In this document: one piece after another, positions 1-9,007 of the stretch
How positions within the stretch are numbered: the stretch's first letter is position 1
Layout of the letters: each line of letters starts with the position of its first letter
Origin: Luteibaculum oceani
GTDB lineage: Bacteria; Bacteroidota; Bacteroidia; Flavobacteriales_D; Luteibaculaceae
Direction: 5' to 3'
Assembly (NCBI RefSeq): GCF_007995015.1
Contig: NZ_VORB01000001.1
Coordinates: 248,001-312,000 of the forward strand
Length of the DNA: 64,000 nt
Position numbers and translations under genes: made by a program
The notes under the pieces: generated by a model
Databases searched by the model: none
Told to the model about the DNA's origin: nothing
The model's input: the letters and a program-made list of their open reading frames with translations, nothing else

Positions 1-2
1 TT

Positions 3-368
3 GGTGATCTTGCATATATGGAAACTCCGAAATATCCCAAAGGGCACCCACAACTAGCCAATGTGGCAATTAATCAAGCCCTTCTACTTGCCGAAAATCT
101 TAAAAAGAGACGGTTAGGAAAAAAACAAAAAGACTACGAGTACAAGGATCTTGGATCAATGGCTACAATTGGTAGAAACAAGGCTGTTGTAGATCTGCCG
201 TTTTTCAGATTTAACGGTTTTTTCGCATGGATAATTTGGATGTTTTTACATCTCATGCTCATCCTAACGGTACGAAACAAACTCATAATCTTTATTAACT
301 GGACTATTGCCTATTTCTCTAGAAATACCGCTTTGCGAATAATTCTAAAGGACCCATCCAAACCTTAA
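3..368 (+). CDS. ndh: Type II NADH dehydrogenase (NDH-2), C-terminal fragment
   Basis: This is the 3' part of a gene that enters from the left. The frame is open from base 3 and reads GDLAYME before the first internal ATG. NDH-2 is a single-subunit FAD enzyme that passes electrons from NADH to quinone at the cytoplasmic membrane face without pumping protons. The visible part begins at the GD-x-A FAD-binding motif, continues through the HPQLANVA stretch (the usual HPQxAxxA of the family), and ends with the ATIGR motif and a hydrophobic membrane-anchoring tail. It is convergent with the RiPP operon: its TAA and the neighbour's stop share the four bases TTAA at 365-368. A more general pyridine nucleotide-disulfide oxidoreductase is the only real alternative. 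Confidence 0.88.
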   Translation, partial: GDLAYMETPKYPKGHPQLANVAINQALLLAENLKKRRLGKKQKDYEYKDLGSMATIGRNKAVVDLPFFRFNGFFAWIIWMFLHLMLILTVRNKLIIFINWTIAYFSRNTALRIILKDPSKP

Positions 369-1363
369 CCAATTTGATCCAGAGTCTTTGATATCAAATG
401 TGCCAAATACGCCTCGTCCTTATTCTGAACTCCTATTCGGTTATTGGTCATGTGGACAAAACTCGAATACAAAGCCCATAAAGCAGCCTCTTCGGTATCT
501 ACCTGAATGCCCTTTACGGTTCTTATCCAACCTGGATCTTGTAATTCGCCATTTTTCTGTGCAGTTTGGAGCTTTTCTTTGGTCTCCCTACTCAATGTGT
601 ACCACTGAATCATATATGGCTCCAAAATGTCTTCAAACTCCTCCTCGGAAGCATTCCATAGGGTATTAATAAAAGGAATCAATTGATCCTTTTGTAACGC
701 GAATTGATCATCAAATGCCTTTACTATTCGATCGCGTTCCTTTTTCTGCTCATCTGTACTTAGCGCGTTCCAGTTTTCTGAGGCCCTTGGATACCAAGAC
801 AAAAACACAAAATGTAAAAACAACTGCGCCCGTTCTTTATCGAATCCTACCGCCCTCAAAAACAAAACATGTTGCTGGATGGAGCTGGTTAAACTATCGG
901 TGTAGGACCAATCGATATCTTCCTCTATTATCGATAAGCAAGTTCTAGAGCAATTCATAAACTGATCCTCGCAAATTGGTAGTGTTGCGGGGCCACCATA
1001 CCTTGCTGTTTCTGGTTCATAAGCAATCCACTGCAAGGAATTATTAGGGTACCAATCGGCACTTATTTTGGCCAAATCTTCGGGTTTCATCCCGTAGAAG
1101 GAGAAATCTGATGGGTTTTGTGTGCAGTAGGAGTAAAAGTCATTCTCTAATTTTTTAGATAGTCCCGAAAATCTATTATCCGAAACTTTAAATCTAAACC
1201 GAACATGAGGCCCCCTTTCCCAATATCGAATGAAAAAGTAAGGCTCTACACCCTCCTCGATATGGTTTTTTATCCAAGGAAATAGAAATTCCCGCATCAT
1301 TGTTTCCCATGGCTCGCCATAATATAAATGTGCTGCTCTCCACTTCGCGTTATCCTTACTCAT
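365..1363 (-). CDS. SpaB_C-type protein: thiopeptide/lantibiotic dehydratase C-terminal (elimination-type) domain as a free protein
   Basis: A 332-residue stand-alone member of the SpaB_C / thiopeptide-type bacteriocin biosynthesis family. In full-length LanB enzymes this domain removes glutamate from glutamylated Ser/Thr to give dehydroamino acids. In thiopeptide pathways free copies do the elimination step, or have become pyridine-forming [4+2] cyclases. The N-terminus shows the family signature: a WRAAHLYY start (residues 8-15) and FFIRYWERGPHVRFRF (residues 43-58) with Arg46, Arg50, His53, Arg55 and Arg57. Its start overlaps the end of the LanB N-domain gene by 8 nt, so the two are probably translationally coupled and act together. 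Whether it eliminates or cyclises cannot be told from sequence alone. The family call is firm; the exact chemistry is inference. Confidence 0.85.
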   Translation of the reverse strand: MSKDNAKWRAAHLYYGEPWETMMREFLFPWIKNHIEEGVEPYFFIRYWERGPHVRFRFKVSDNRFSGLSKKLENDFYSYCTQNPSDFSFYGMKPEDLAKISADWYPNNSLQWIAYEPETARYGGPATLPICEDQFMNCSRTCLSIIEEDIDWSYTDSLTSSIQQHVLFLRAVGFDKERAQLFLHFVFLSWYPRASENWNALSTDEQKKERDRIVKAFDDQFALQKDQLIPFINTLWNASEEEFEDILEPYMIQWYTLSRETKEKLQTAQKNGELQDPGWIRTVKGIQVDTEEAALWALYSSFVHMTNNRIGVQNKDEAYLAHLISKTLDQIG

Positions 1364-4103
1364 ACCACTGCATCATTAATTCGGTTACAAATCTACCTTC
1401 TTTGGTGGCTATCATTTCACCGGCGTTGGGTTTCATTTCAGAAATGGCCAACTGTATAGGCACCTTACTCAATAACTTTTTAAACAAATTACAAACCATA
1501 GGTAGTTGCCTAAAGTCCAAATATTGCGGCTTATAAGCATCTCTACCGATTTCTTTTACTACCTCGTAATCTAGAGTTTCTAACTCCTGGTGATTGGTTA
1601 TTTTAATAAACACTTCGTCGGGTAGCCGCAGCCTATTCTTCCAGTCTATAATGGCTTTGTAACATTCCGCTTCACCCCAGTGATTCGGTAATTCTGGAAG
1701 TTGATCTTTGGGGATTTTCCAAGATCGCCTATTCACACATACCGTGTCGTCTAACCAAACTTCTGGTTTCGGCTCCCCTTCTGGAATTGGATATACTTCA
1801 GAGAGCATTTCAAAAAGTGGATTTAGGCCTAGCATTTCGGCATCGGTAAATCGGGTTAAGAGTTGGTACAACTCCGATCTCCCTTTGTGCCCCTGAAAAC
1901 CTAAATCGAACAAACTTACCTCCTTATTTCGTTGGGAGTGTACCAATTTCAAGCCGCCCTCTGAATTGGGTGCTACAAGTAAATCGGTTACAGATATTTG
2001 CTGTTTGGGTTCTAAGGTATTGTGCCCTCCCGGTGTATTTATCTCGTATGGCATTAACGGTGGATGCAGATTGGCGTTAAAGTAAGATGCGTCGGTATTT
2101 TCCACATAAATCTTATTGCCTTCACCACTGGTATTTGCCTGAATTAAAGCCTCGGTAAGCTCAGATGGGAAAAGGTGCAAAAATCGACTGAACATCTTTC
2201 CATAACCCGGAAACATGCTATTCACCACCCCTTTTATCTTCTTATCGTCGTGATAAGGCTGGATAAACATGGCCATTGAAAAGGTTTTATCCTTTACATC
2301 CGCCGTATTAAGCCCCTCCGTATTTATATTAATTTTCCCATGCTCTAATTCGCTATTTTGCTTGAGCCATTCTACCAAAGCTGCCTTTGCTTTTTCTCTC
2401 TTTTTCGCGGTTTTTTCTGCCTTGTATTTTAGTTCTGGCGGCTTGGCATCTTTGTTTTTCTTTCGCTCCTCCTTAAACTGCTCCATTGCCTTGTGCTCGG
2501 GAACTTTCACATCGCGATAATATTGCTCATAAAACTCTAGCAGTGAAACCGGACCTTCTCCGAATTTTTCCTCGAAAAATGCAGCCATTCGCTCTTGCTC
2601 CGGTTCAAATCCCTCAAAATTTCTTAAGGCATGGCAAAGCCTACGCACAGGAGCCACGAGTGCTTGTGCATCATCATTACCAAGAGTAACATCGGCATTA
2701 GCCTCTACATCTTCGTATAAGAATTGCTCCTGCCTAAAATGAAAATAGGTGGTACTGGTATGTTTAAAAGGGGGGGAATCTGATTCTTCTTCCTTATTAT
2801 CTTCTTTTTCCTTCTTTTCTTGCTCGGCCTTAATTTTAGCTGCACGCTCATCAGCGTCCAAACGCTCGTCTTCCGGAAGCCCAGCCAACTCATGTAATTT
2901 TAGACAACGACCTTTGAATGCCTCAAAAGCTAACTTAAGCTCCTTGTATCGCTTCTCTGCTTGAATTTCACTAAAAGATTCCGCAAAAATTCGAGCTTCT
3001 ATCAATGCTTCTTTAGCAATATCTACAGCGGGTGTTTCAATATTCAACCCAGATAACCAAGTCACCAATTTTTTATCCCAGAACGGGTCTATTCCACTAA
3101 TTCCAAAATCCCACTCTAATAAACCGTAAGAAAATAGGCTTTGGATAAAACCTCTTAGCTCATCAGGGCCAGCATCTACGTACTCACCCTCTACAAGCTT
3201 AGCTATGGCATCACCCAAGGCTAATCCGTCAGGATATTCCTTACCAAAAAAGTCTGTAAACAATTCAATTAATGGGTTCTCCTCAATACGCTGAAAAGCT
3301 TCCACATTGTTGTTATTGGTTAGGTATAAAATCTGTCCATTGGTATACGTAACCGTTGGATTTAACCTAACATTTACACGGTCTGCTATCTCTGGTATCT
3401 CGACTAAAACAGATTTAAAAAAGCTGAGTAGATGATTGTTGAGCGTGGAATTTCCTTTTCCCATCCCATTTTTTTCCGCTATAAACCCTTCTCCATCCAC
3501 TTTTCCCATTGCCAGCTGGGTGAAAAAACTAAATGGAGAAGTTTTGGCGCTAGTACGCGTAAGGTATTTAAGGATGCTCTCCTCGGCTTTTAATTCCTTT
3601 TTTCTAAACGAGTCGGCTGGTCGTTTTACAATGCGCTCCAGGTTCGCAAGTAGAATATGACTGGATAGTGAAATTCCCAATTTCAGTGGCTCAGATGCAA
3701 CAGCTTTTTTTACACCTTCTCTTGCCTGTGCCATTTCGCCTGGAAAACTGCTTACATACGCTTCTTCAGCCTTTATCAATTTCTCTTGCGTGGCAATGTA
3801 CTGTCTGATTTTTCCTGCGGTTTTGTCGGAAATATGATCTATAGCGACAGGTAGCCCAATGTTTCTACCATTAAAAACACTGCGTTTTACATTGAGCAAT
3901 TCTTTCTGCAATTCCTCTTGTTCCAATGTTCCAATTTCTTCAAAAAGATCATCGGATATCTCCTTACCCAACTTCTCAATTTCCTGACTTAAAGCAGATA
4001 AATTTTCCGCTTTGGCATAGGCCTCGGGACGAGAAAGTTGTTCTAGTATTTCTATGGGTTCCCCACCAATTCTGGTAAGAAAATAAGGGAAAATGGTTGA
4101 CAT
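1356..4103 (-). CDS. Lantibiotic dehydratase (LanB) N-terminal, glutamylation-type protein
   Basis: A 915-residue Lant_dehydr_N protein. In class I lanthipeptide and thiopeptide pathways this module uses glutamyl-tRNA to glutamylate Ser/Thr of a precursor peptide in the cytoplasm. Visible family marks are RTSAKTSPFSFFTQLAMG at residues 183-200 (the conserved R-x-SPF-x-F block), PGYGKMFSRFL near 632-642, and the C-terminal PQYLDFRQLP near 859-868. The elimination domain is missing here and is encoded by the next gene, so this is a split dehydratase. Two very charged Lys/Glu-rich segments (about residues 405-445 and 540-580) look like insertions compared with NisB-type proteins. The start lies 5 nt behind the HlyD stop. 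No tRNA-binding or active-site residue was assigned by alignment. Confidence 0.88.
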   Translation of the reverse strand: MSTIFPYFLTRIGGEPIEILEQLSRPEAYAKAENLSALSQEIEKLGKEISDDLFEEIGTLEQEELQKELLNVKRSVFNGRNIGLPVAIDHISDKTAGKIRQYIATQEKLIKAEEAYVSSFPGEMAQAREGVKKAVASEPLKLGISLSSHILLANLERIVKRPADSFRKKELKAEESILKYLTRTSAKTSPFSFFTQLAMGKVDGEGFIAEKNGMGKGNSTLNNHLLSFFKSVLVEIPEIADRVNVRLNPTVTYTNGQILYLTNNNNVEAFQRIEENPLIELFTDFFGKEYPDGLALGDAIAKLVEGEYVDAGPDELRGFIQSLFSYGLLEWDFGISGIDPFWDKKLVTWLSGLNIETPAVDIAKEALIEARIFAESFSEIQAEKRYKELKLAFEAFKGRCLKLHELAGLPEDERLDADERAAKIKAEQEKKEKEDNKEEESDSPPFKHTSTTYFHFRQEQFLYEDVEANADVTLGNDDAQALVAPVRRLCHALRNFEGFEPEQERMAAFFEEKFGEGPVSLLEFYEQYYRDVKVPEHKAMEQFKEERKKNKDAKPPELKYKAEKTAKKREKAKAALVEWLKQNSELEHGKININTEGLNTADVKDKTFSMAMFIQPYHDDKKIKGVVNSMFPGYGKMFSRFLHLFPSELTEALIQANTSGEGNKIYVENTDASYFNANLHPPLMPYEINTPGGHNTLEPKQQISVTDLLVAPNSEGGLKLVHSQRNKEVSLFDLGFQGHKGRSELYQLLTRFTDAEMLGLNPLFEMLSEVYPIPEGEPKPEVWLDDTVCVNRRSWKIPKDQLPELPNHWGEAECYKAIIDWKNRLRLPDEVFIKITNHQELETLDYEVVKEIGRDAYKPQYLDFRQLPMVCNLFKKLLSKVPIQLAISEMKPNAGEMIATKEGRFVTELMMQWYE

Positions 4104-4108
4104 GGTAA

Positions 4109-5404
4109 TTAGTTTTTTACTACCGATCGTAGCTCGTTAAAGATTCGATCGAAAAGGCTCAATTCTTTGGTTAAAATTTCTCCGGTTCCCAGCATTTCTT
4201 GTCGGAATGCCAGCTCCACATTATAGGTAGTCTTTAGCCCCTCTGGTAGGGCAATTAAAAGTCGGTATACATTGTTGTTTGGAAGTGCGGTAATTTGTTC
4301 CACCCTACCAATTAACATCCCGTATTCTTTGTAAGGATAACTCTGTAGTTTAATATTAACTTTCTGCCCTACCTGAATTTTTCCAGCTCCTACTAGCGGT
4401 ACTTCGGCCCAAACCTGGATGTTTTTATTCTGGGAAATGATGGCAAAAACCTGTTCTCCAGCGGCGACTAAATCATTATCACTAAAAAACCTGTAGTAGG
4501 ATAGCAGTCCATCGTTGGGCGCAACAAGTGCATAATTGTAAAACCACTCATTTATAGCTACCTCCAAATAGGAAAGCGATTGGTATAGATTAGATCTAAT
4601 TGCGAGTAGTTGCTCACCTAAATTCTGTTCAAAATCCAAGAGCAATTTGTTGTACTCCTCGGTTTGAATTTGATTATTAATAAGGGTGAGATCCAAATCA
4701 TCGACCTGACGTTGCTTACCCAGATAAATTGCAGATTTATTTTCAAACTCTGATTGAGAAATCACCCCCTGCTCAAACAGTTTCTGATTTCGTTCGAAAT
4801 CTTGAGCAGCCAAATTTAGCTCCTTGATTATAGCTCTTTTCTGCCTGTTTAATTTGTCGTTTAACGCTTTCAGTGACTTTAATTGTGCCTGAATATTTTC
4901 AATTTTTCTATCGGTGTACTTATCTCTGATCTTATAAACCGCCTCTCTGTAATCCTCGGCAAAGCGCAAATAAGCAGATTGAGCCGAACCTAAAAGTAAC
5001 TGGGGCAATAAAGGATTTATGAGCGAGTCCACCGAAGTATTTCGGATAGAATCGGCAATAAAGCGCGCTTTTAAAATATCTTCCGTTATGGCCGGATTTT
5101 CAATAACCGCAAGCACTTGGCCCTTGCTTACTTTAACGTTATTATTAACCCTAATTTTTATTCTCCCGCCACTTTTGGCAACAATTTTTGCCGCTGGTGT
5201 TGTGCTTTGTACCACCACTTTGGCTGGAATAATTTCGGGATAGCGAATAAAGTAGGACCCTACCAACATTAAAATAATGGTGGCCGCAATAATCGTACTT
5301 CCCCAGCGCACCAAAACGTGAGGAACATAACTGAGAATTTCGTGCACCTGTTCGCTGTGCAACTCCTCGTTAATCTCCGGTATATTTTGCTGATTATCAG
5401 GCAT
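4109..5404 (-). CDS. HlyD-family periplasmic adaptor (membrane fusion) protein
   Basis: This 431-residue protein is the likely adaptor linking the ABC exporter encoded just upstream to the outer membrane. It has a short cytoplasmic N-terminus, one membrane helix (about residues 33-51), a biotinyl-lipoyl-like half (PAAKIVAKSGGRIKIRV and KVSKGQVLAVIENP, about 70-108), a long coiled-coil hairpin (about 140-260), then the second lipoyl half (APNDGLLSYY) and the beta-barrel (VGQKVNIKLQSYP). Its start overlaps the ABC gene's stop by 8 nt, and the LanB gene follows after 5 nt. It therefore belongs to the RiPP export operon. No dedicated TolC-type outer membrane gene is present nearby, so a chromosomal one is presumably used. 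Confidence 0.9.
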   Translation of the reverse strand: MPDNQQNIPEINEELHSEQVHEILSYVPHVLVRWGSTIIAATIILMLVGSYFIRYPEIIPAKVVVQSTTPAAKIVAKSGGRIKIRVNNNVKVSKGQVLAVIENPAITEDILKARFIADSIRNTSVDSLINPLLPQLLLGSAQSAYLRFAEDYREAVYKIRDKYTDRKIENIQAQLKSLKALNDKLNRQKRAIIKELNLAAQDFERNQKLFEQGVISQSEFENKSAIYLGKQRQVDDLDLTLINNQIQTEEYNKLLLDFEQNLGEQLLAIRSNLYQSLSYLEVAINEWFYNYALVAPNDGLLSYYRFFSDNDLVAAGEQVFAIISQNKNIQVWAEVPLVGAGKIQVGQKVNIKLQSYPYKEYGMLIGRVEQITALPNNNVYRLLIALPEGLKTTYNVELAFRQEMLGTGEILTKELSLFDRIFNELRSVVKN

Positions 5405-7583
5405 CTAATTCCAATTGATTTTTAACTAGGTTAAAGTAATAACCCTGTTTTGCGACTAATTCTTTATGGGTACCGATTTCCATAATCTTGCCCTTATCCA
5501 TAACAACAATCTGATCGGCATTTTTAACGGTACTTAATCGGTGTGCAACCACTATAGCCGTTTTCCCTTTAAAGAATTCATCGAGCTTTTGCATAATTAC
5601 ACGCTCATTCTTTGCATCCAGGGCATTTGTGGCCTCATCGAAATAAATGAACTGAGGATTTTTATAGGCTGCTCTGGCAATTAATATTCTTTGCTTTTGC
5701 CCTTGACTTAAACCAACTCCTTCTTGTCCAACCTTTGTATTATAACCAAGCGGCAACTGCTCTATAACATCGCGTATATTGGCAATTTCACTCGCTTCCT
5801 TCACGCGATTAAAGTCCATGAGTTCGTCGCTAATAGCTATGTTGTGAGCAATGGTATCAGAAAAAATAAATCCATCCTGCATTACCACCCCACAATTACG
5901 TCTCCACTCAGCGTTATCAATATTATCAAGGCGGGCATCTCCTACCCAAACCTCACCCTGCTCAACAGGGTAAAATTTCAAAAGCAGTTTTAAAAGGGTC
6001 GTTTTCCCACTTCCACTCATCCCCACTATTGCTGTTGTTTTTCCAGCTGGAATAGTGAGCGAAATATCCTCTAAAACCCAGGGTGAATTCCTTCCGCCAT
6101 ATCTGAAGAACACCCGATCTAGACGAATATCTGCAGATCTATCCACATGCATTAGCTGATCTCCTGAAGGTCTGGTTTCTTCCTCTAAATCATGGATTTC
6201 ACCCATACGCTCCAAACTAATTTTTGCGTCTTGCGCACTTTGGATAAAGCCGATGAATTGGTTTATAGGCCCATCCAACTGCCCTAAAATATAGGTGATG
6301 GCCAACATCATACCCAGCGTTAGTTCTCCTTCTAGAACAAGCTTTGCTGCAATAAATGTGATGAGTATATTCTTTAACTCATTGATAAAGGAAGCCCCCG
6401 CAGTTTGATACTGGTTAAGGGATAAACTCTTTACAGAAAGCTTAAATAATAATGCTTGGATATGCTCCCACTCCCAACGCTTTTGCTTTTCGCAATTGTT
6501 CAGTTTAATCTCTGGCATCCCAACAATAAGCTGATACAGGGAGTTTTGATTATTACTCAACTCGGCAAAGCGCTTATTATCTAGTTCTCGGCGTTTTTTC
6601 ATGAAGAGAACCACCCAAATCACGTAAAGACTGGTGCCAGCCAAAAACAATCCAAAAATGGTACTGCTATAAATGAGTAACACCACCCCAAAAACAATAA
6701 AATTTAAAAAAGAGAAGAGGATGGTTAAACTGTTACCCGTTAAAAAGGCAGAGATTCTTTGATGGTCTCCAATGCGTTGCATGATGTCCCCAATCATTTT
6801 CTGATTGAAAAATGAAATGGGCAGTTTCATCAATTTAATAAGAAAATCGGAAAGGATGTTGATGTTAATTCGGGTACCGAGATGCAGTAATATCCAACTG
6901 CGAATTACCTCAACCGATGTCCTACTGATAAACAACATCATTTGGGCAGCCAAAACCGTGTATATAAATCCTAGATTTTGATTAGCGATTCCTTGATCTA
7001 CTAAAGCCTGTGTAAGGAAAGGGAAAATTAATTGTAGTAAAGAACCGACCAATAATCCAAGAAATACCTGGATGACAAACTTTTTGTATTGCCAGAGGTA
7101 GCCCAACAGAAAACCAAAGCCTTTGTAGCTAACCTTATCGTCTTCCTCTTCATAAAATGCCGGTGAAGGCTCCATAAGAAGGACAATTCCCTCCTCGTTG
7201 GCATTGGCCTTCCACCCTCTTAAAAATTCCTCTTTAGTAAACTTAATAATCCCTTTGTCTGGATCGGCCACATGTACCTTCCCCTTGCGGTAGTCGTACA
7301 CTACAATAAAGTGGTTTTGCTGCCAATGGGCAATTAGCGGCATAGGGGCCTCTTCCACCATTTTATCAAAGGGAATTTTGGCAGATAGGGTTCTAAATCC
7401 AAGGGATTCGGCGGCATCGGAAATTCCTAACAAGGAGACACCATCTCTTCCGATTGAAGATCGCTCTCTAAGTTTTTGAAGGGAAAAACGCTTCCCATAA
7501 TATTTGGCAATCATCCGAATACAAGTTGGACCACAATCCATGGTGTCCAATTGCTTGTAGTGGGGAAATGATTTTATTCGCAT
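5397..7583 (-). CDS. Peptidase C39-containing ABC exporter (leader-cleaving bacteriocin/RiPP transporter)
   Basis: A 728-residue three-domain exporter that should cut a double-glycine-type leader and export the peptide. The N-terminal C39 protease has its active-site set in place: Gln11, Cys17 (in TMDCGPTC), His91 (in QQNHFIVVY) and Asp107 (in ADPDKG). A six-helix membrane domain follows (about 160-440), then the ATPase with Walker A GMSGSGKTT, signature LSQGQKQR, Walker B IYFDEATNALD and the switch His in VVAHRLS. A start 14 codons further upstream (7625) is possible, but MRIKSFPHYKQ fits the usual C39 N-terminus, so 7583 is chosen. It is the first gene of the operon. The intact triad implies a precursor with a GG/GA leader, but none was found alongside. 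Confidence 0.93.
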   Translation of the reverse strand: MRIKSFPHYKQLDTMDCGPTCIRMIAKYYGKRFSLQKLRERSSIGRDGVSLLGISDAAESLGFRTLSAKIPFDKMVEEAPMPLIAHWQQNHFIVVYDYRKGKVHVADPDKGIIKFTKEEFLRGWKANANEEGIVLLMEPSPAFYEEEDDKVSYKGFGFLLGYLWQYKKFVIQVFLGLLVGSLLQLIFPFLTQALVDQGIANQNLGFIYTVLAAQMMLFISRTSVEVIRSWILLHLGTRININILSDFLIKLMKLPISFFNQKMIGDIMQRIGDHQRISAFLTGNSLTILFSFLNFIVFGVVLLIYSSTIFGLFLAGTSLYVIWVVLFMKKRRELDNKRFAELSNNQNSLYQLIVGMPEIKLNNCEKQKRWEWEHIQALLFKLSVKSLSLNQYQTAGASFINELKNILITFIAAKLVLEGELTLGMMLAITYILGQLDGPINQFIGFIQSAQDAKISLERMGEIHDLEEETRPSGDQLMHVDRSADIRLDRVFFRYGGRNSPWVLEDISLTIPAGKTTAIVGMSGSGKTTLLKLLLKFYPVEQGEVWVGDARLDNIDNAEWRRNCGVVMQDGFIFSDTIAHNIAISDELMDFNRVKEASEIANIRDVIEQLPLGYNTKVGQEGVGLSQGQKQRILIARAAYKNPQFIYFDEATNALDAKNERVIMQKLDEFFKGKTAIVVAHRLSTVKNADQIVVMDKGKIMEIGTHKELVAKQGYYFNLVKNQLELDA

Positions 7584-8004
7584 TGGAAAAATTTGGAGCC
7601 GGAAGTTAGCCAAAATCACCCTCAATTTCCGCTTGCATAAATGGGATATTTTACTCTAACACCCCCTATAGTAAAGCATTTGCATGCTATATCGGAATCC
7701 TAAATCAAGATCATTACTCCACTTTTATTTCCTTTTAGATTTGGCGAAATCCACGGAAGGCAAACCTATGAACCCAATTGAAAAAAAACCAGGGGGAAAT
7801 TATTGGGTGAACACGAAACTTTTCAAACATAATTCCCTGACTAAGAATTGATTAGCACCGAATCTCCTGGGGCACATTACACAATTCAATTCTCTTTTTG
7901 GGAGAATGATATTTGAACGCCATTATGAAAATGAAAGTAAAAAAGCCCTTTTAAAGCCATAAAAGCTTGGAACTTTTCCTTTCAAAAAACCAAAGTGAAA
8001 TACT
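7584..8004. other. Intergenic region upstream of the RiPP export operon
   Basis: About 420 bases between the MscS gene and the first RiPP operon gene, both on the minus strand. I looked in all frames for a precursor peptide (short leader ending GG/GA/GS, then a Ser/Thr/Cys-rich core). I found only short, Cys-poor reading frames such as 7684-7851 on the plus strand. A TAnnTTTG-like -7 box on the minus strand lies at 7824-7831, but it has no clear TTG partner. A weak terminator-like hairpin for the MscS gene sits at about 7939-7967. No other signal was seen. Confidence 0.6.
7939..7967 (-). terminator. Possible weak terminator of the MscS gene
   Basis: Read on the minus strand, an imperfect hairpin (AAG/CTT with CTTTTA pairing TAAAAG) is followed by GGGCTTTTTTAC. 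It lies about 40 bases behind the MscS stop. The stem is AT-rich and has a two-base bulge, so the call is tentative. Confidence 0.35.
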
Positions 8005-8925
8005 TTAATCCTTCTCCTTTGAAAGTACCCGAACCGACATTTGAGAAAGGTCTGCACCTCCTTTAATCCCAAAATCCAAGGTTCTGATTGGAAAAGGAAT
8101 GGTAATCTCATTTTTATCGAAAGCTTTCTTAACTGCCTTAATTGCTTTATTTCTCATTTCAAGAAAACCAGGGTGGTCGGGATATTCAATCCAAAATTTA
8201 ATTTCAAAATCCACCGACGAACTCCCGAAACCAGTATAAGTAAATATCATATCCTCATGACGAATTACTCCGTCAAGATTTTTTATCGTATCTATCACAA
8301 GTTCTTCAACCTTTTCTAAGTCATCTCCGTACGAAACCCCCACGGCTAAATCAATTCTATACTGTCCAAGAATGGAGTAATTGGTAATAGGATTTTGTAA
8401 GACATCTTTATTTGGAATGTATACCTCTTGACCTTGAAATGTTGTAATTACGGTGACTCTTAAATTGGTTCTTGACACCGTACCCATAACGCCTCCAATT
8501 TCCACTATTTGGTCCACCTGAAAAGGCCTTCTAAAAGCTAAAATAATTCCGGAAATAAAATTGGCAGCTATATCTTGAAAGGCAAAACTTAAGGCCAAAC
8601 CAATTACTCCTACCCCTGCTAGTAACGAAGTAACTGTTTTCTCAAGCTTAAGAATTTCGAGAACTACAAAAAATCCCAACCCTAAAACAGAGTAATAAGC
8701 AATGGTGGTAAATAGGTTTTGTAAAACTTTGTTGTCGGAATATTTACCCATGGCTTTACCCAGAATCCTTTTAACAGCCCGAGCAACCAACCAAAAAAAC
8801 AAGTAACAGACCGCCCCTGCTAATAAGTTAGGAAGCATAGTAATGGCTTCAGTTATCCAGCCCTGTAACTTTTCACCTACCTTTTGTAGAGGCTGGGTAA
8901 TTTGACTTGCGATAGAAAATTCCAT
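8005..8925 (-). CDS. MscS-family small-conductance mechanosensitive channel
   Basis: A 306-residue inner membrane channel that opens on hypo-osmotic shock to release solutes. It shows N-terminal membrane helices (about residues 25-50 and 70-95), then the pore helix region LLAGVGVIGLALSFAFQD with small residues packed as in MscS TM3, the linker AANFISGIILAFRRPFQVDQ, and the soluble beta domain with VYIPNKDVLQNPITNYS. The C-terminal alpha/beta domain follows (DHPGFLEMRNKAIKAV). The length is close to E. coli MscS (286). It appears to be a single-gene unit, separated from its neighbours by more than 80 bases on either side. Confidence 0.93.
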   Translation of the reverse strand: MEFSIASQITQPLQKVGEKLQGWITEAITMLPNLLAGAVCYLFFWLVARAVKRILGKAMGKYSDNKVLQNLFTTIAYYSVLGLGFFVVLEILKLEKTVTSLLAGVGVIGLALSFAFQDIAANFISGIILAFRRPFQVDQIVEIGGVMGTVSRTNLRVTVITTFQGQEVYIPNKDVLQNPITNYSILGQYRIDLAVGVSYGDDLEKVEELVIDTIKNLDGVIRHEDMIFTYTGFGSSSVDFEIKFWIEYPDHPGFLEMRNKAIKAVKKAFDKNEITIPFPIRTLDFGIKGGADLSQMSVRVLSKEKD

Positions 8926-9007
8926 GGCAGAAATCTAAACAATTGTAATGGAACCCCAAACTTTGCATAGGGCAGAATTTGATATCAAAACGCTAGAAAA
9001 TGGAGTC

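Noticed and set aside
7923-8111. Minus-strand frame of 62 codons at the 3' end of the MscS gene
   Set aside because: It mostly overlaps the MscS gene in another frame, with no family sign; a shadow frame.
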